DNA from: Fusarium oxysporum f. sp. lycopersici 4287 | Taxonomy: Eukaryota; Ascomycota; Sordariomycetes; Hypocreales; Nectriaceae | Length of the DNA: 64,000 nucleotides | Assembly (NCBI RefSeq): GCF_000149955.1 | Contig: NC_030988.1 | Location: forward strand, 1,064,167 to 1,128,166 | Direction of reading: 5' to 3' | In this document: in pieces, positions 23,191 to 34,194 of the stretch | How the letters are laid out: every line of letters begins with the position of its first letter | How positions within the stretch are numbered: position 1 is the stretch's first letter | Notes under the pieces: generated by a model | Databases searched by the model: none | What the model saw: only the letters and a program-made list of their open reading frames with translations | Told to the model about the DNA's origin: nothing | Position numbers and translations under genes: made by a program

Positions 23191-24889
23191 AGGCTCGACG
23201 GCGCCCCCGTGCCTCACCTTGGCTGACCCTTTCCAGGTACTTCCGTGTGTATGCTCCCCGGGCCCCACCTCACCCATGGACTTGACGAGATACCGTAGCT
23301 TCTCCGCATCTGGGATGTCTGGGCGCCCGTCCAAGTTGAACATGCCGGATGATTCTGTTTCGTCCACTCGATCTCTGTTATTACCGACCCAATCGTCACC
23401 ATCCTCACCAGAGGCGAAGCCATCAACTTCTGGTTCTCCTGATGTGCTTAGGCCCTCGGCTAACGATGCCATGATCTCTTGGTTATCTGCCGGTTCATGA
23501 TCGTCGATATCGCGCTCTGTGGGTGGGACAATGTGCACCGTCTGCATCTTCTCCCTCGCCGAAGGCTCATTCCGTTCCAGTCGATCAAAAACTTGGGAAG
23601 GCACTCCGTGTGACGGCGCATCCCAACTATCCAATTCCGCCTCGTCAATTTCGATGTCGGCATACAACGGATTGTGCCTTTTGAGCCACAGCAATGCCTT
23701 CTCGACGGCGTTACGTCGCACCGATAGTAACGTTGACAGGTCACTCGGCGCTGGTTTCTCCTGCCCCTGCCATGATATATGGACATCATCCATGACCTTC
23801 AAGAGCGGATGTGGGAGGACATTCGTTGCTAGCTCCTGCACGTTGTTTGGGAATACCGTGATATGTCCCTTCACATGTCTCGGGTAGGTCGCGCCTTGTC
23901 TGTGTCCATCTGAGACGCTGTGCTTGGTGATGAAGCCGTAGCACGAGTTCAGCGCAATCAGCTTCTCCTCGACCGGCGTGAGATCCTTCAGCTCGTCAGG
24001 AAACATGTGCTCGCATCCCAAACTGCGTGTGCAGCCGCGCTGCTGCCGATAACGCACCTCTCCCCAGGTGTCCTCCGCAGTCTGCGCACCCGAGAATCTT
24101 CTGTCCTACAGGGAAGCACTGAACGCACTTGAAAGGTGAGCCGTCGCGCTTTTCGATGGCATTTGCCACCCACCAGTCCCAGTCAACATACTGCAACTCA
24201 GCTCTGCTATGCTTAGGATAACAGAACATACAGGTGAGGACCGGCAGCGTTCTCATGTCGTGGAACGCTTTGTAGAACTCCTCGACCGTCTTCGCCTTTC
24301 TCTCGTGGCTCACAGGCGTACACCATGTCTGGTCGTCAGATAGCCGCTCCTTTTCTGCAAAGTCTTCCTCCAACACACCCAGCACGTTGGCGAGGTCTTG
24401 CACCTGCTCAGACTCGCTCCTCTCCTGGCGCTCCACAGTTCTGGGACGTTTGTGTGGTAGCTGCCCGTCGTCGCTACGAGGGCCGGACCTCTTCAGTTCA
24501 CTCCGATGCCTTGGTTCTTCTTGAGGCCCATTCTCTACCGTACCTTCCGCGCTGTCAACGACTTGGCCTTGGCCTGATGACATGATCCCCGGTTTCCGAT
24601 GAAGACGATGACGTCGGCGAGAACTCATATCACCACTTTTCTGGCCGTTCTCCCCGTTCAACGCCTCTAGAATGTCGGCTGACGTCCGAATGCCCAGATC
24701 TACCAGTGCCGGACTAACAACCGACCATCCATATGCCTCATTTCTTTGGCTCCTAGAGTGCTCATACTGGCTCTGTATAGCCTCGAAGATATCTGCCGAT
24801 GTACGGATCCCCAGGCCGGCGAGTGCCACATTCTCGCGATTCTGCGCATCTAGGCGACGGAACAGATCGGACAGACTCTCCGTCTCCAT
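23137..24889 (-). pseudogene. Helitron RepHel N-terminus with DUF6570
   Basis: ATG at 24889 opens 297 codons that include a duplicated helical motif (LGIRTSADIFEAI at ~27-39 and LGIRTSADILEAL at ~64-76), an Arg/Ser-rich linker and a Cys-rich region (CMFCYP, CVQCFP, CADCGG). Around 24020 the frame changes into the DUF6570 block (GCEHMFPDELKDLTPVEEKL, then NSCYGFITK and YPRHVKGHITVFPNN), typical of fungal Helitron proteins ahead of the Rep. Another frame change near 23180 is needed to enter the Rep domain. The DUF6570 function is unknown. The paired repeats near the start are unusual. Confidence 0.8.
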
Positions 24890-25415
24890 GATGGCCTACG
24901 TTTGCTCGCTTTCCTATCCTCATAGTTCTATCGTGATGCAAAGGATGGCAGGCCACTTGGCCCCCAAGGGTCTGGTGCTAATGCCTGCACATTTACCTCA
25001 GTTCATTGCTCCATCCCGGACACCCGAACTATCCGTTTTTCTCCTCAGCCCGGGCTACGGGAGGACACGCTCCTTCAGGCTTAAACTCAAATAACCCCTG
25101 AATCCTTGCTCGATAACGCTTTGGGAGTATTCCCCACCTCAGCCTGCAAACACAGCACCCTCTTGCTTTGAAACGGCAGTAACCTCGTCTAACGCTTTCC
25201 CCGTCGACCCTGTGTCGCACTCACCAATCATCTGCTTGGCAATGAGAACAAGGTTCACGTTCAATCCCCTGACGTGACATTCGTCACATGCTCTGAATAC
25301 CCAGTCAAAGTTCCTTCACCAAACATGTTGGAACCCCTCCCTTTATAGCAAGCCGTCCCGCACCTTCGCGCGAGATGTGGCACGTTTCCAATCATTCCCT
25401 CAACTTCTGTTCAGC
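24890..25415. promoter_or_regulatory. Divergent promoter region within the Helitron
   Basis: This 526-bp interval separates the minus-strand RepHel start (24889) from the plus-strand accessory gene start (25416). A TATA-like word TTTATA lies at 25342-25347, about 70 bp before the accessory ATG. No clear TATA is seen for the RepHel side. The arrangement suggests shared control of both genes. It contains no convincing reading frame. Confidence 0.5.
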
Positions 25416-26496
25416 ATGTCTCTACAATCGACCTTTTCGAGTACCATCCACCTGCGCGACTTCGTCGACACCGTCACAGAGGACCCGAGTCGTGAAAATG
25501 CACCCAACTACGTCGAAATACAGACCGACGTCAACATCTTTGACGAGAGTAGCTTCTATAGTCCTAATGTCAACGTCGAGCCTATTCATACCCGCATCCA
25601 TGCTTATCTCACACGAGAAGAAAGGGACCTCTATGTGGCAAACACCTTCTTCTACGCCGACGGTCGCTTCTCTACTGCCCTGTCTGCCGACGGGGCCTTG
25701 GAGATCAGTGTCCAAGCCTTAAGCTTGATGAGGCACGTCCCGTCTTGTCCTGTACCCGATCTAGCTCCAACTAACTCTCCCTAGTCACCCGGGAGACGTG
25801 TCTGACTTTGACAAGTATCGACGCCACTTGCCAGAACAGTGGTGTCCGATGATGACCATTATCGGCTTCGTGCCATCTCGCAGCGACAAGACTCTTGACT
25901 TTTCAGAGGACCGCTGCTTCGCCGTCGAAACATCCGTCTACGACACCTTAAAAGCAGCTCCAATCGCGTTCTCCGTCACCTGTTTCCTGGAAACCACCAA
26001 GCGTTGGCAAAAAGTCAAGATCCCTCAGTCGGGAGCTTTTCTCAGTATCACTGCCAAAGTCACTGGCCGCACCACCGACACCAATCAGCTGGCCCTCCGT
26101 GTCCTCGACTTGGCCTACCTACCGAGACCGGCTGCCGTCCCCACGGCCACGCCGACGCCATCTTCTACTCCGACTTCGAAGCGCTCCGCCCGCTGGGAGG
26201 GTCGTGCCACTCCGTTCACCCCTTCTAAGAGGCGACGAGGCTCTGACAGCGCCAGCCTGGCGGGATCTTCATATAAGAGACAGCTTCCGCAGCCTACAGA
26301 AGGCCATTCTCATGTATCGATTGCAGAAGATAGCCTAGATCCTCCGGCCAATTCCCCCTCTAATTCCCCATCTCCGTCGGCCATGGCCGACGCCGGCGAG
26401 TCTAGCATCACTTTGCATCCTTTCCCAGGCCCAGACGGCGGGACTAGGCCACATCGCAATCGCCATCCCCCAAAGAAGTATCCCCATAAAGAATAA
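25416..26496 (+). CDS. Helitron accessory protein, OB-fold-like
   Basis: Two exons, 25416-25732 and 25785-26496, give 342 aa. The joint requires a GC-AG intron (AG|GCACGT...CTAAC...CCTAG, 52 bp), the only solution I found that keeps frame, reading LMSHPGDVSDFDKY across it. ATG at 25416 is preferred; 25377 is in frame upstream. Residues ~155-230 (FSVTCFLETTKRW, GAFLSITAKVTGRT, LALRVLDLAYLP) look like beta strands of an OB fold as in RPA-type single-strand DNA-binding proteins. The C-terminal third is Pro/Ser/Thr-rich and basic (KRRRGSDS, then RHPPKKYPHKE-type end). A role in protecting or handling single-stranded DNA during rolling-circle transposition is inference. It is intact although the adjacent RepHel gene is broken. 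Confidence 0.7.
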
Positions 26497-27611
26497 AAAA
26501 GTTGCATTCGTGCTCAAGTCCTCAAGTGTTTCCTCCGTTTCAAAGACGTAACCCAACTATGCAGTTTGACCCTTTCCCTGCCATTCTGGCCTCTTTTTCT
26601 ATACACACTCTCCTGCGTCTCTTCCAGTTCGCTCTGTTGTCACCTTTTTCACAACATCCCACTGCTTTGCGTCTACTGAACGATTCGATCTGTGCAGTCG
26701 TTCCACGTACCGCTCAATATATGCCTCCAACTTCCGCCTCGTACACTGCCCCAGCATCCAGCCTCTCTTCTCGGATGACTTGCCGCGACTGGGTTTCGCG
26801 TTTGACCCTCTCATACACGCCATTACCGATAGCCTCCGCATGAGGATCTCGTTTTGTGAAGATGGGACTTTGGTGTTTGCAGAACGGTTGTGATAGTCGA
26901 TCCGCAACTGACCCAAAAGATTGGACACTGCGGGACAACTGGCCTCGTGCTCTTACATGAAGGGCAACATTGCACGCCGATAACGGTCGGCGAAGGGAGA
27001 TTCTTGACGACCTTCGGATACGCGGTGATCAGGCTCTCTAGCACTGGATTGTTGAAACTCAGCCCCTCGGCTGCCTTGTCGCAAAAGAACTGGAGCCGAA
27101 CTGGGCATGCCGCTATGTTTACAATGAGTGATAGTTTGTAGATTCTGAAAGTCTGGCTGTCGTCAAATGAACCGAACGTAAATCTTCTCATCGTGAGCTT
27201 TTGAGGGATTCATCTTTCTAAGGGTCCCGCTTTAAGAATCCCGCTTTGTGTAGGGTCGATTTAGAGTTTGTGGGTCTAGTCATCCGCTGAGAATTATATC
27301 CCCTGCCCAATTTTTATCTTCAAATTCGTTCCTCAAGGCTTTTTCTGGACAATCCGCTTGCGGGTTGCGTCTCCTGTGATTGAATGGGTTTGGATTAACG
27401 GTATGGAACACACGTGACGGAGTTGGGGTCTTTCATGACATGGCCAATCAGATAATTGGGATTTATCTGCTTTATTCTACATGCATTTCGACAAAAATCA
27501 CAAAACAACAGGGGCTTTTCTACGTCTGTACCATCGTATTTGGGGTCAATCACTGTATTAGCATAGCAAACACGATTGATGAAATGATACATCAATATCT
27601 TCCCCAAAATA
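26497..27611. other. No supportable gene; possible Helitron flank
   Basis: Two overlapping minus-strand frames (27191-26823, 122 codons; 26928-26599, 109 codons) show some coding-like composition. The second is basic and helical (EAYIERYVERLHRSNRSVDA). They could be one frameshifted relic. No domain was recognised. The Helitron's outer end may lie in this stretch. Confidence 0.3.
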
Positions 27612-28460
27612 TCAACACTCAAACCTCCACTCCACATCCTCCCATCCCTGCCTCATCGCTATCTCAGCCCCCAACCCAGCGCCATACCTCTCAGGCCTTA
27701 CCGTCCCGCCTGCAAGCTGCGGTCCCAGCATCTTGACATTGCCAAAGCCCATCCCCACAGCTTCAATCTCAAAACCCAGTAGTAGAGCAGACGCGAAGCC
27801 GATTATCTCTGCTAAGCGAGGTTGCGGCCTGGACACAGATGGCGACCGCCTCCGAAGGGTATGTACGCTGCTTTTCGCTTGCGCTCATCCTCTGTGCTTC
27901 CCTTGGATGATGGGAGGAAGCGCTCTGGATTGAAGACGTTGACATCTGCGCCCCAGACACTGTCCTCGTAGTGTGCTACGCCAGCCGGGAGTTGCAAGTC
28001 TGTGTCTTTTTTGAGAATATATGTTGCTCCTTCGGGTGTTGTGACGCTTGTGTCTTGGAGGATGCGTCGCGTGCTAAGAGTCTGGTTCACAAGACGCAAC
28101 GTCTCGCGATAACAGCCCACCAGCAGAGGCATACTCTCCTCAAATTCCGCAATATTAAACGTCGCACTCCTCTTGCCATTTTTCTCCTCCACAACAGCTG
28201 CATTCTCAGCTTCGGCTCGTATCCGCGCGAAAGATCCGGTCACTACTTCTAGGATCATGAATCGCGGTAATGGCTCGGTGTCGTGCCTGGTGAGGCGTGA
28301 AATTCCCCTCCCTAACCTGGCATGGCGTGCACCATGGATTTTCAATCGCGAATTGTTCTGGTCGCGATAACACGCGCTTTTGAGGAGACGCTGACGGGCT
28401 CGCCCGCTTGTGCATGAGAGCAAGACAAATGATGGAGCAAGATCCTTTACAGGGCGTCAA
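27612..28460 (-). pseudogene. Cytochrome P450, C-terminal relic
   Basis: One minus-strand frame carries the K-helix ExxR (CYRETLRLVNQ), the meander region VWGADVNVFNPERFLP and the heme loop FGGGRHLCPGRNLA, where Cys is the axial iron ligand. The reading then hits TAG at 27812-27814. The last segment (EIIGFASALLLGFEIEA to WRFEC) continues in another frame to 27612. The N-terminal half with membrane anchor is absent or unrecognisable above 28460. The sequence style resembles CYP7/7-alpha-hydroxylase-like fungal P450s, but a family call is not possible. It is not functional as it stands. Confidence 0.85.
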
Positions 28461-30635
28461 TCCTGACCAGTAGATTGCGGTTGCCTTTGCTGGCTCTCGT
28501 TGCGGAAAATGGCGACGCTGGCAGTGGAATGGGTTGAGGACGAAAGCTGGGGCACATTCCGGTCACCTTGCGTACGGATACACACGTACAGGTGTATGGA
28601 TGCACGTTCGGCCAGGCGGAATCGAGTGGCAAGTTGGCATCGAACCACAACTCAGTTGGATGGCTAGTTGTCGAAGGACCGAGGGTAACTGACGATCAAG
28701 CTGACCGTATGTGGAAGTCTGGTCAAGGTTCATGTGTCGTGTGATCTCAGAACAGAAATGATGTCACGTCCTGGAATAGCCGGCAAGAAGGCACCTCGGC
28801 TGCCAGGATATCCGTCGGAGCTTTTGGTCAGGTAGCAGGTAATGGAGCTGGTGAGAAGGACTATAGGCGTAGTTAGATAGAGGAAGAGATACCGTAATTT
28901 TTCTAGGGATCGGTCAGTACAGTCGAAATGGAGGGACAGAATGTTAGGCCTACCCTCGTAAGTGAGTCCCCAGAACCTGTCCCAGAAAACAAGGGCGGCT
29001 GCAGATTCCGGACGAGCCAGTTTGTGACAGCACATGACGTGAAGAACTTTGTCGAGGGCATCCGTGATGAGACTGGGCAGTATCGAGCAAACCAAGGGCT
29101 CGGAAAAGCGCCATATCGCTACAACTGAATGAAGCCAAAATACTGGCAGCGCTGGAGGATTGATGGACGAGTAGGAACTGCCATCCTTGTAGGTTATCTA
29201 ACCTTGGGCTTGCAATCAACATCCAATTATATGAACCAGAACTTGTTGCTTCACAAATCGCGCGGTGAAGATCGGGGTGAAGGTCGGTGAATCGGTCGCG
29301 GACAGGGTATCGATCGCTGGTGAGTATGATCGCGGATGGGCGAGGAAGGGATGCGAATCGTCACCCTAAGGTACCTTCCATACGGCAACGACATCGCCGT
29401 GGGGTCGCTGGCCAGAAGGCATCTCGATCATCGGGCTAGATTTGAGGCAGTCTTGGACAGTACGACACAACAACAGTTGACTAGAAGAGCTACGAGCGGG
29501 ATCGGAAAACAGGCCGGCCTGTGTAAAGATAGTCAGTAAGAAGTAGAGAGAAGCGAACAGAGGTTCGGGTGCACCTTTCATAATATCATCTTGGTAGGAG
29601 GTAATGCCGCGATGCGGCCGAGCGAGGGACGCGTCAGAGCAGGTCGCGTTGATCAACTTGAGCAGGTTCGTGGATCGTAAGGAGGAAGCTAGCGTATCGC
29701 TCTAAAGTACGGTACCTGCCAGGACAACACCATATTGGAGGCACTCGCAGCGGTGGTTGGTTCGATGAATCGGATTGTATCGTGAAGCAACGCGGCTGCC
29801 CTCATCCATCCAAGGTCATCCAGTTTCTGCAGGACGGGACTGAGTTGGTATCCGGATAACCAAAGAAAATTGGCCAGGGGATAAGTTTTGATTGACCAGA
29901 GTTCCATGCTGGCAAAGCGACAAACCACAACTACCCAGTACGGCCGAGAGTTAGGTGACCTACCCTGCAGCGCAACACCACCATGGTGATTTTAAACGTT
30001 CCCCAACTCTCCCCTGTAAAAATTCTTTCTTGGCACGCACTGTTAGTGCCGTGTTAGGAGCGGGATTTTCTGCAGGCCACGCGACCACACAAAACTGCGG
30101 GGATGCTATCGGCTCCCTAACAGCAGTTTTCAGAGAAGGAATTTTGGAGAGTTCGCCTTCTCTGACAACACCTTTGTCGGATCTAATGGCGGCACCTCAG
30201 AACCAGAACGCCTTAGATATCGGAGGACGATGCCCATGGCATCGGTAGCGACATCCTCCCGATCAACGACGCCGATTGCGATGGGTTTTTCTCCTTTGAA
30301 GGCAAGCCGCACCGTCGGCCTCTGATTCCTTCCCGAGGTTTTTCCCTGCCGCCGCGACAGTCGACTACGAGCTACAACTTGGTTACTGGAGATTGTGGAC
30401 TGCGTCGGCAGATGTAGTGATGCGCGAGAGAATTCTGGTCGGTGGAAAAAGTTCGACAATAGATTGCCCCCGAACCCGCTGACGGGTGACGGGCTTGAGA
30501 AATACAGCACCTTTTGTGCCATTGGTATGCTGGATGGTGAAGGAAGCGGGGTTTCCCTGTACCTAGCTAGCTCAGCACGTCTTTTGCTCCAGTAGGAGAT
30601 CTGGCTTCGTTACAGCCACCCAGACGAAAAATATA
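28461..30635. other. Decayed sequence with minus-strand coding traces
   Basis: Frames at 29095-28730 (121 codons, hydrophobic stretch YLFLYLTTPIVLLTSS), 29656-29366, 29928-29689 and 30522-30130 (130 codons) are on the minus strand. A possible intron GTGCAC...ACACAG lies near 29573-29520. They may be parts of one or more multi-exon genes, but stops intervene and no family was recognised. Confidence 0.3.
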
Positions 30636-30667
30636 CAAACAAACAAACAAACAAACAAACAAACAAA
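30636..30667. repeat. (CAAA)8 microsatellite
   Basis: Eight perfect CAAA units. On the minus strand it yields a FVCL repeat in a spurious frame. Confidence 0.95.
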
Positions 30668-31982
30668 TTTTAAACGTTCTATCGACGACGGGCTCTTATG
30701 GAGAAGCCCAACATCTCTGTGACCATCATTTCTACACCTGAACTCCAGTTTTTGTGACTGTCCTAGAAACTTTAGCAACCCTCGTCGGCTACAGCTGTCA
30801 ATTGTGCCAAGGGCTGTATCATCGTGGGCAATAATCGGACTGGCATTTGCCAACACAGAGTTCTCGATCACTATCGGTGGATGAGTCGGAGAGCTCGTTA
30901 TTTAGTGCTTGCTCATAATTATTCGTATGGATACTGTTATGGCCATAGTCATGCTGCGGATCATTGGTGCCACAGGGTCGTGGAGCTTCTGGGCCTTGAC
31001 TGTCCTCCATGGCGTTGTACATACCATCCCAGGCTGTGACAGAGCGGCCTGTGTAGGGCGCATGAGGTCTGCCTGGCTGCCCCATATCCATTGAGTGCCA
31101 TTACTTGGAGCCTTCACTTGTGAGTAAAGTTCCGTATCGTCATGCCGAACAAAGGCTCGAGGGCGACAGGGACATCCAGGTGTTAATCCAGCATTAGCAA
31201 ACACAACTAAACATCAGCAAAGTCAGGGCCCTCTCACCCACTCCTACAACTCGTCATGATCGTGTAGATAGATTTATTGCCACGCGGGGCACGACCAAGG
31301 GTCGCCTGCCCTTTTTGACTAATAGGTAGCGACCGCATTTTAAATCCATCTATCATCTTTGGGGGACTTCAGGGTCGCATCTCCACCACAGAGCCTATCT
31401 ATTGCCTTAGGGCTGTGTTCTGTGCGCCCTGGTCATTGACAGCCCTTGTAGCGCAGAAGCACGTCCCGGCCGCTAACGTCACCTCCAGATAAACCCTCTC
31501 GCCTATAGATGGGGTACTTGACAACCGTCAGAGGGTACATCCTTTTGCAAGGCTTGCATGCACAGGACACTGATGTCTTGCTTCTACGCGATGATACTGG
31601 TATGCTATGACATGCCTAAGCCTGCTGGGGACGACATTATCGCATGCTGGCGACGCTCGCAACAACGCACTTCCAGCCGGGTTTTTGATTGGCTTGAAAT
31701 GACGGGGGCTGGCTTTGAGCTGAGCTAAAGCCAACCAATGGGAATTGGTTTCAACAAGTCAACAAGAAGTCCTCCCTAGGTAGAATCCCTTGAAGGTAAA
31801 GGTAAGATATATCTACGAATTACTAATTCTACCATACTGACAATGGTGATTTGTAAACTACGACCTGAGTAGACTCATTTGTTGCTTCTTTTCCTGACTG
31901 GTAAGCCAGGGTGCTTTTAAAGCGCTCGTGGTACAGCACCAAGTCTCATATTGCACACTATCTGAGAAATTTGATCCTCACG
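30668..31982. other. Intergenic, no gene seen
   Basis: Only short frames on both strands. The strand-symmetric short frames near 30820-31200 have no coding signature. Nothing else is recognised. Confidence 0.45.
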
Positions 31983-32795
31983 ATGGCATCGTTGCAGAGG
32001 ACACCTCAGGCTAACCTGCCTTGCCCCACTTGGGTTTGGTCCAACAATTCCAACGTTCAGTGCGTATTTCCCTTCCGGCTGGCTCCGTGACTGGCGATGC
32101 AAGATCGACCTTCTAACAAGACCAGCGTTGCTAAAGACCGTTCTTGGTTCGGTGACGATTACGTTTCCCTCAACTCTGCTATTAACAGCATGACTGGAAC
32201 TCTGATTGAAGTTATCGGCATAGGTACGGTCGACCTTCCCACGAAGGCATCCCCAAACCGAAATGGTCCACGCTCCCATGGCACCCTCCGTTTGAGGAAC
32301 GTACTGCACGCCCCTAGCATCATCTGCAACATCATCGGGTCGCCCGTTCTAGATGACTACCATGTCGTCACTTTGGTTTCTGGAACCTCCTCGGGTTCCA
32401 TCCACAGACTCTCTGATAGCCGCCGCATAGCCTATTTTATGCCGGCGCCCCAAGCCGCCCGGTTTTTCCAAGTTCGTCTCAGCGGACCTCCGGTCGGCCC
32501 CAAGGTTGGACCTCCACCTTTTGATCCATTCACGAAATACCTACTTCGGGTGGAATGGCCGGACAGCGAAAGAAAGAAGCATGATAACGCTCAACTTCTG
32601 TTACTGGATAAAGACATAGACGAGGGGCCTCTGAGAGCGAATGAGAATGCATGGGTGAAGAAGCACTATGGGGACGAGTTCAAGTTCCTCCAGGCTCATG
32701 GTTTGAGCATCTTTAAAGAGAAAGATCGAGCAGAGGGCCGCATCATCGTACGCAACATGATATCGCGCAACAACGAAGAAACCAGTGCAACCTAG
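31983..32795 (+). CDS. Copia protease-like (TNT1-94 type) protein without catalytic Asp
   Basis: Exons 31983-32059 and 32126-32795 are joined by the intron GTGCGT...CTAAC...ACCAG (66 bp) and give 248 aa. The N-terminal segment WVWSNNSNVHVAKDRSWF aligns residue by residue with the copia-2 protease start WLFDTGSSVHICNDQSLF in this window. In place of the catalytic DTG it has SNN. The later strands GIGTVDLP, LRLRNVLHAPSIICNIIG match the beta-barrel region of copia polyproteins. No gag, integrase or reverse transcriptase is attached, and the C-terminal ~120 residues (FDPFTKYLLRVEWPDSERKK, then NENAWVKKHYGDEF) are not retroviral-type. This points to a captured, non-proteolytic protein. I recall similar short proteins in other Fusarium-like fungi. 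Function is unknown. Confidence 0.7.
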
Positions 32796-33074
32796 TTAAA
32801 GGGAGCCAGTACGATTCTGTCTATCATCTAGGTTTATGCAATATTGATCATCCGGAATACTCGAGACAAAATGATGCTGTACTGGATTATGTCAACAAGC
32901 AGGTTTGGGCCTTGCGCAAGAATTGTATGCGGTAGTCGATCGAGCCATATTAGTTCAGCCAGATTGAATTGAGCTACCCCAACATTCTATTTTTTATCTA
33001 TTGCTCCAAACTTGTCATGCTTATCCTTCAACTATCTTTCGACGCCTCAGCTTGCGCAATCGCTTTTGCTCCAC
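32796..33074. other. Intergenic, no gene seen
   Basis: AT-rich stretch between two convergently oriented sequences; it probably contains their 3' ends. No motif recognised. Confidence 0.4.
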
Positions 33075-34190
33075 TTAGCACGATGATCGCAGCGTCACCC
33101 GATGAATTATCTGCACATGGGTCCTAAACTGGTCCATATAATGGAATCCGAGATTTTGTCCTTGGTTTTGGCTGCGACAAGCAGGGTGTGTACACACTAT
33201 CTTGTCACCACATTGCAGTGCTCTCTCGCGGTCGATCAAGTGCTGGTCATCAAAATGGCCGTTCCAAACGGTCGGACGGCAGTACGAAAAAGCACGCTTT
33301 TCGAGGGAGAGCTGCGCGTCGCCGATACAGTCCGGGCGTTTTCCGGGTTGCATGAGGAGAAGAAATTGGTTGAGGTTATGCTCAGGCTCACTGTCCGCTT
33401 TGATGTGAGGTTAAGCCTCAGTCCTGACGTTTTGCTGGACGCGATGACGCTTGACCGTCTCGCGTGCCTGCTACTCAATGTCTCAAGTGGGACGGTGCTA
33501 GAAGTAATCCTCGCGGCATTCTTTGGCGACCTGCTTTTCGCGGTACGCCCTCTTCGTTCGGATTATGTTGGTGAGCTGTCGGATCTCTTCCTCGTCCTCA
33601 TGACCCTCGATGCGGTACTTGCTCCGCTTCAATTGTGCGCGTTGTTCTCGAAGCTCGACGATTTCCGGATATGGTGCCAGGTTGGCCCAGACTGAGTCAG
33701 GCACCATGTCTGCCGTAGCTCGAGGATCGCGCGTGAGGCTGGCATGTGCGAACAGCCGAAACAGCTGGCGTTCCTTCTATTCTTCTAGGAACGCATTCTG
33801 GAGGTCAAAATTCGCAATCTCGTTGAGGTACGCGCTTTGGAAGGTCATAAACCGAGGATCTTGGCACATCGTCTGATCGCGAACGGAGTTGGGCGCGTCT
33901 CCTGTGAAGAATACAGTCAGTTAAGGGAAAAATGATGGCACGGCGTCAGAGCCGGCATCTAAGGGACATATGCTATTCGAAGACGCACCATCAGCCGCGT
34001 TGCCAGCACCTCTCCTAGCGAACCGAGGAGTCCATTGCCTCCCATATCCCGAGTCAAGACTCTGCTGCCCTATGTGGTCTCTGACCTTAAAATACAGCAT
34101 GGCCTCATCAGCAGAGAGCTCCGTGCCACGATATCGGCGAAAAACTGGGGTTTTTAGCATAGAATTCTTCCACCGGACCGGGATGCCGAT
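33075..34190 (-). pseudogene. DUF3435 (FluG-domain / tyrosine-recombinase type) relic
   Basis: The minus strand reads the C-terminal half of a DUF3435 protein: LKTPVFRRYRGTELSADEAM, then FARRGAGNAADG. An intron GTGCGT...TTCACAG (33988-33902) joins in phase to DAPNSVRDQTMCQDPRFMTF and IANFDLQNAFLEE. A TAG stop at 33779-33777 breaks the frame. The conserved tail continues (RDPRATADMVPDSVW, YPEIVELREQRAQLKRSKYR), then shifts, and ends in a C2H2-like motif (CTHPAC...HYMDQFRTH). DUF3435 includes the captain recombinases of Starship elements and many degenerate relatives. The N-terminal half is missing, so the subtype cannot be told. Confidence 0.7.
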
Positions 34191-34194
34191 GAAT

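Larger units (their letters stand above)
19324..26496 (-). mobile_element. Helitron rolling-circle transposon (coding span)
   Basis: The span holds, on the minus strand, a DUF6570 region, a Helitron_like_N/HUH Rep and a PIF1-type helicase in the order typical of fungal RepHel proteins. A divergent plus-strand accessory gene is also included. Boundaries are the coding limits only. No 5' TC or 3' CTRR-hairpin terminus and no terminal repeat could be established by eye, so the element extends beyond both ends by an unknown amount. The Rep/helicase gene carries several frameshifts and is unlikely to work as it stands. The accessory gene is open. Confidence 0.85.

Noticed and set aside
25733..25784. 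Frameshift in the Helitron accessory gene
   Set aside because: A GC-AG intron with a CTAAC branch point joins the two frames in phase, so no mutation is needed.
30572..30871. 99-codon minus-strand frame with FVCL repeats
   Set aside because: The repeat is the translation of a (CAAA)8 microsatellite; no other coding signal.
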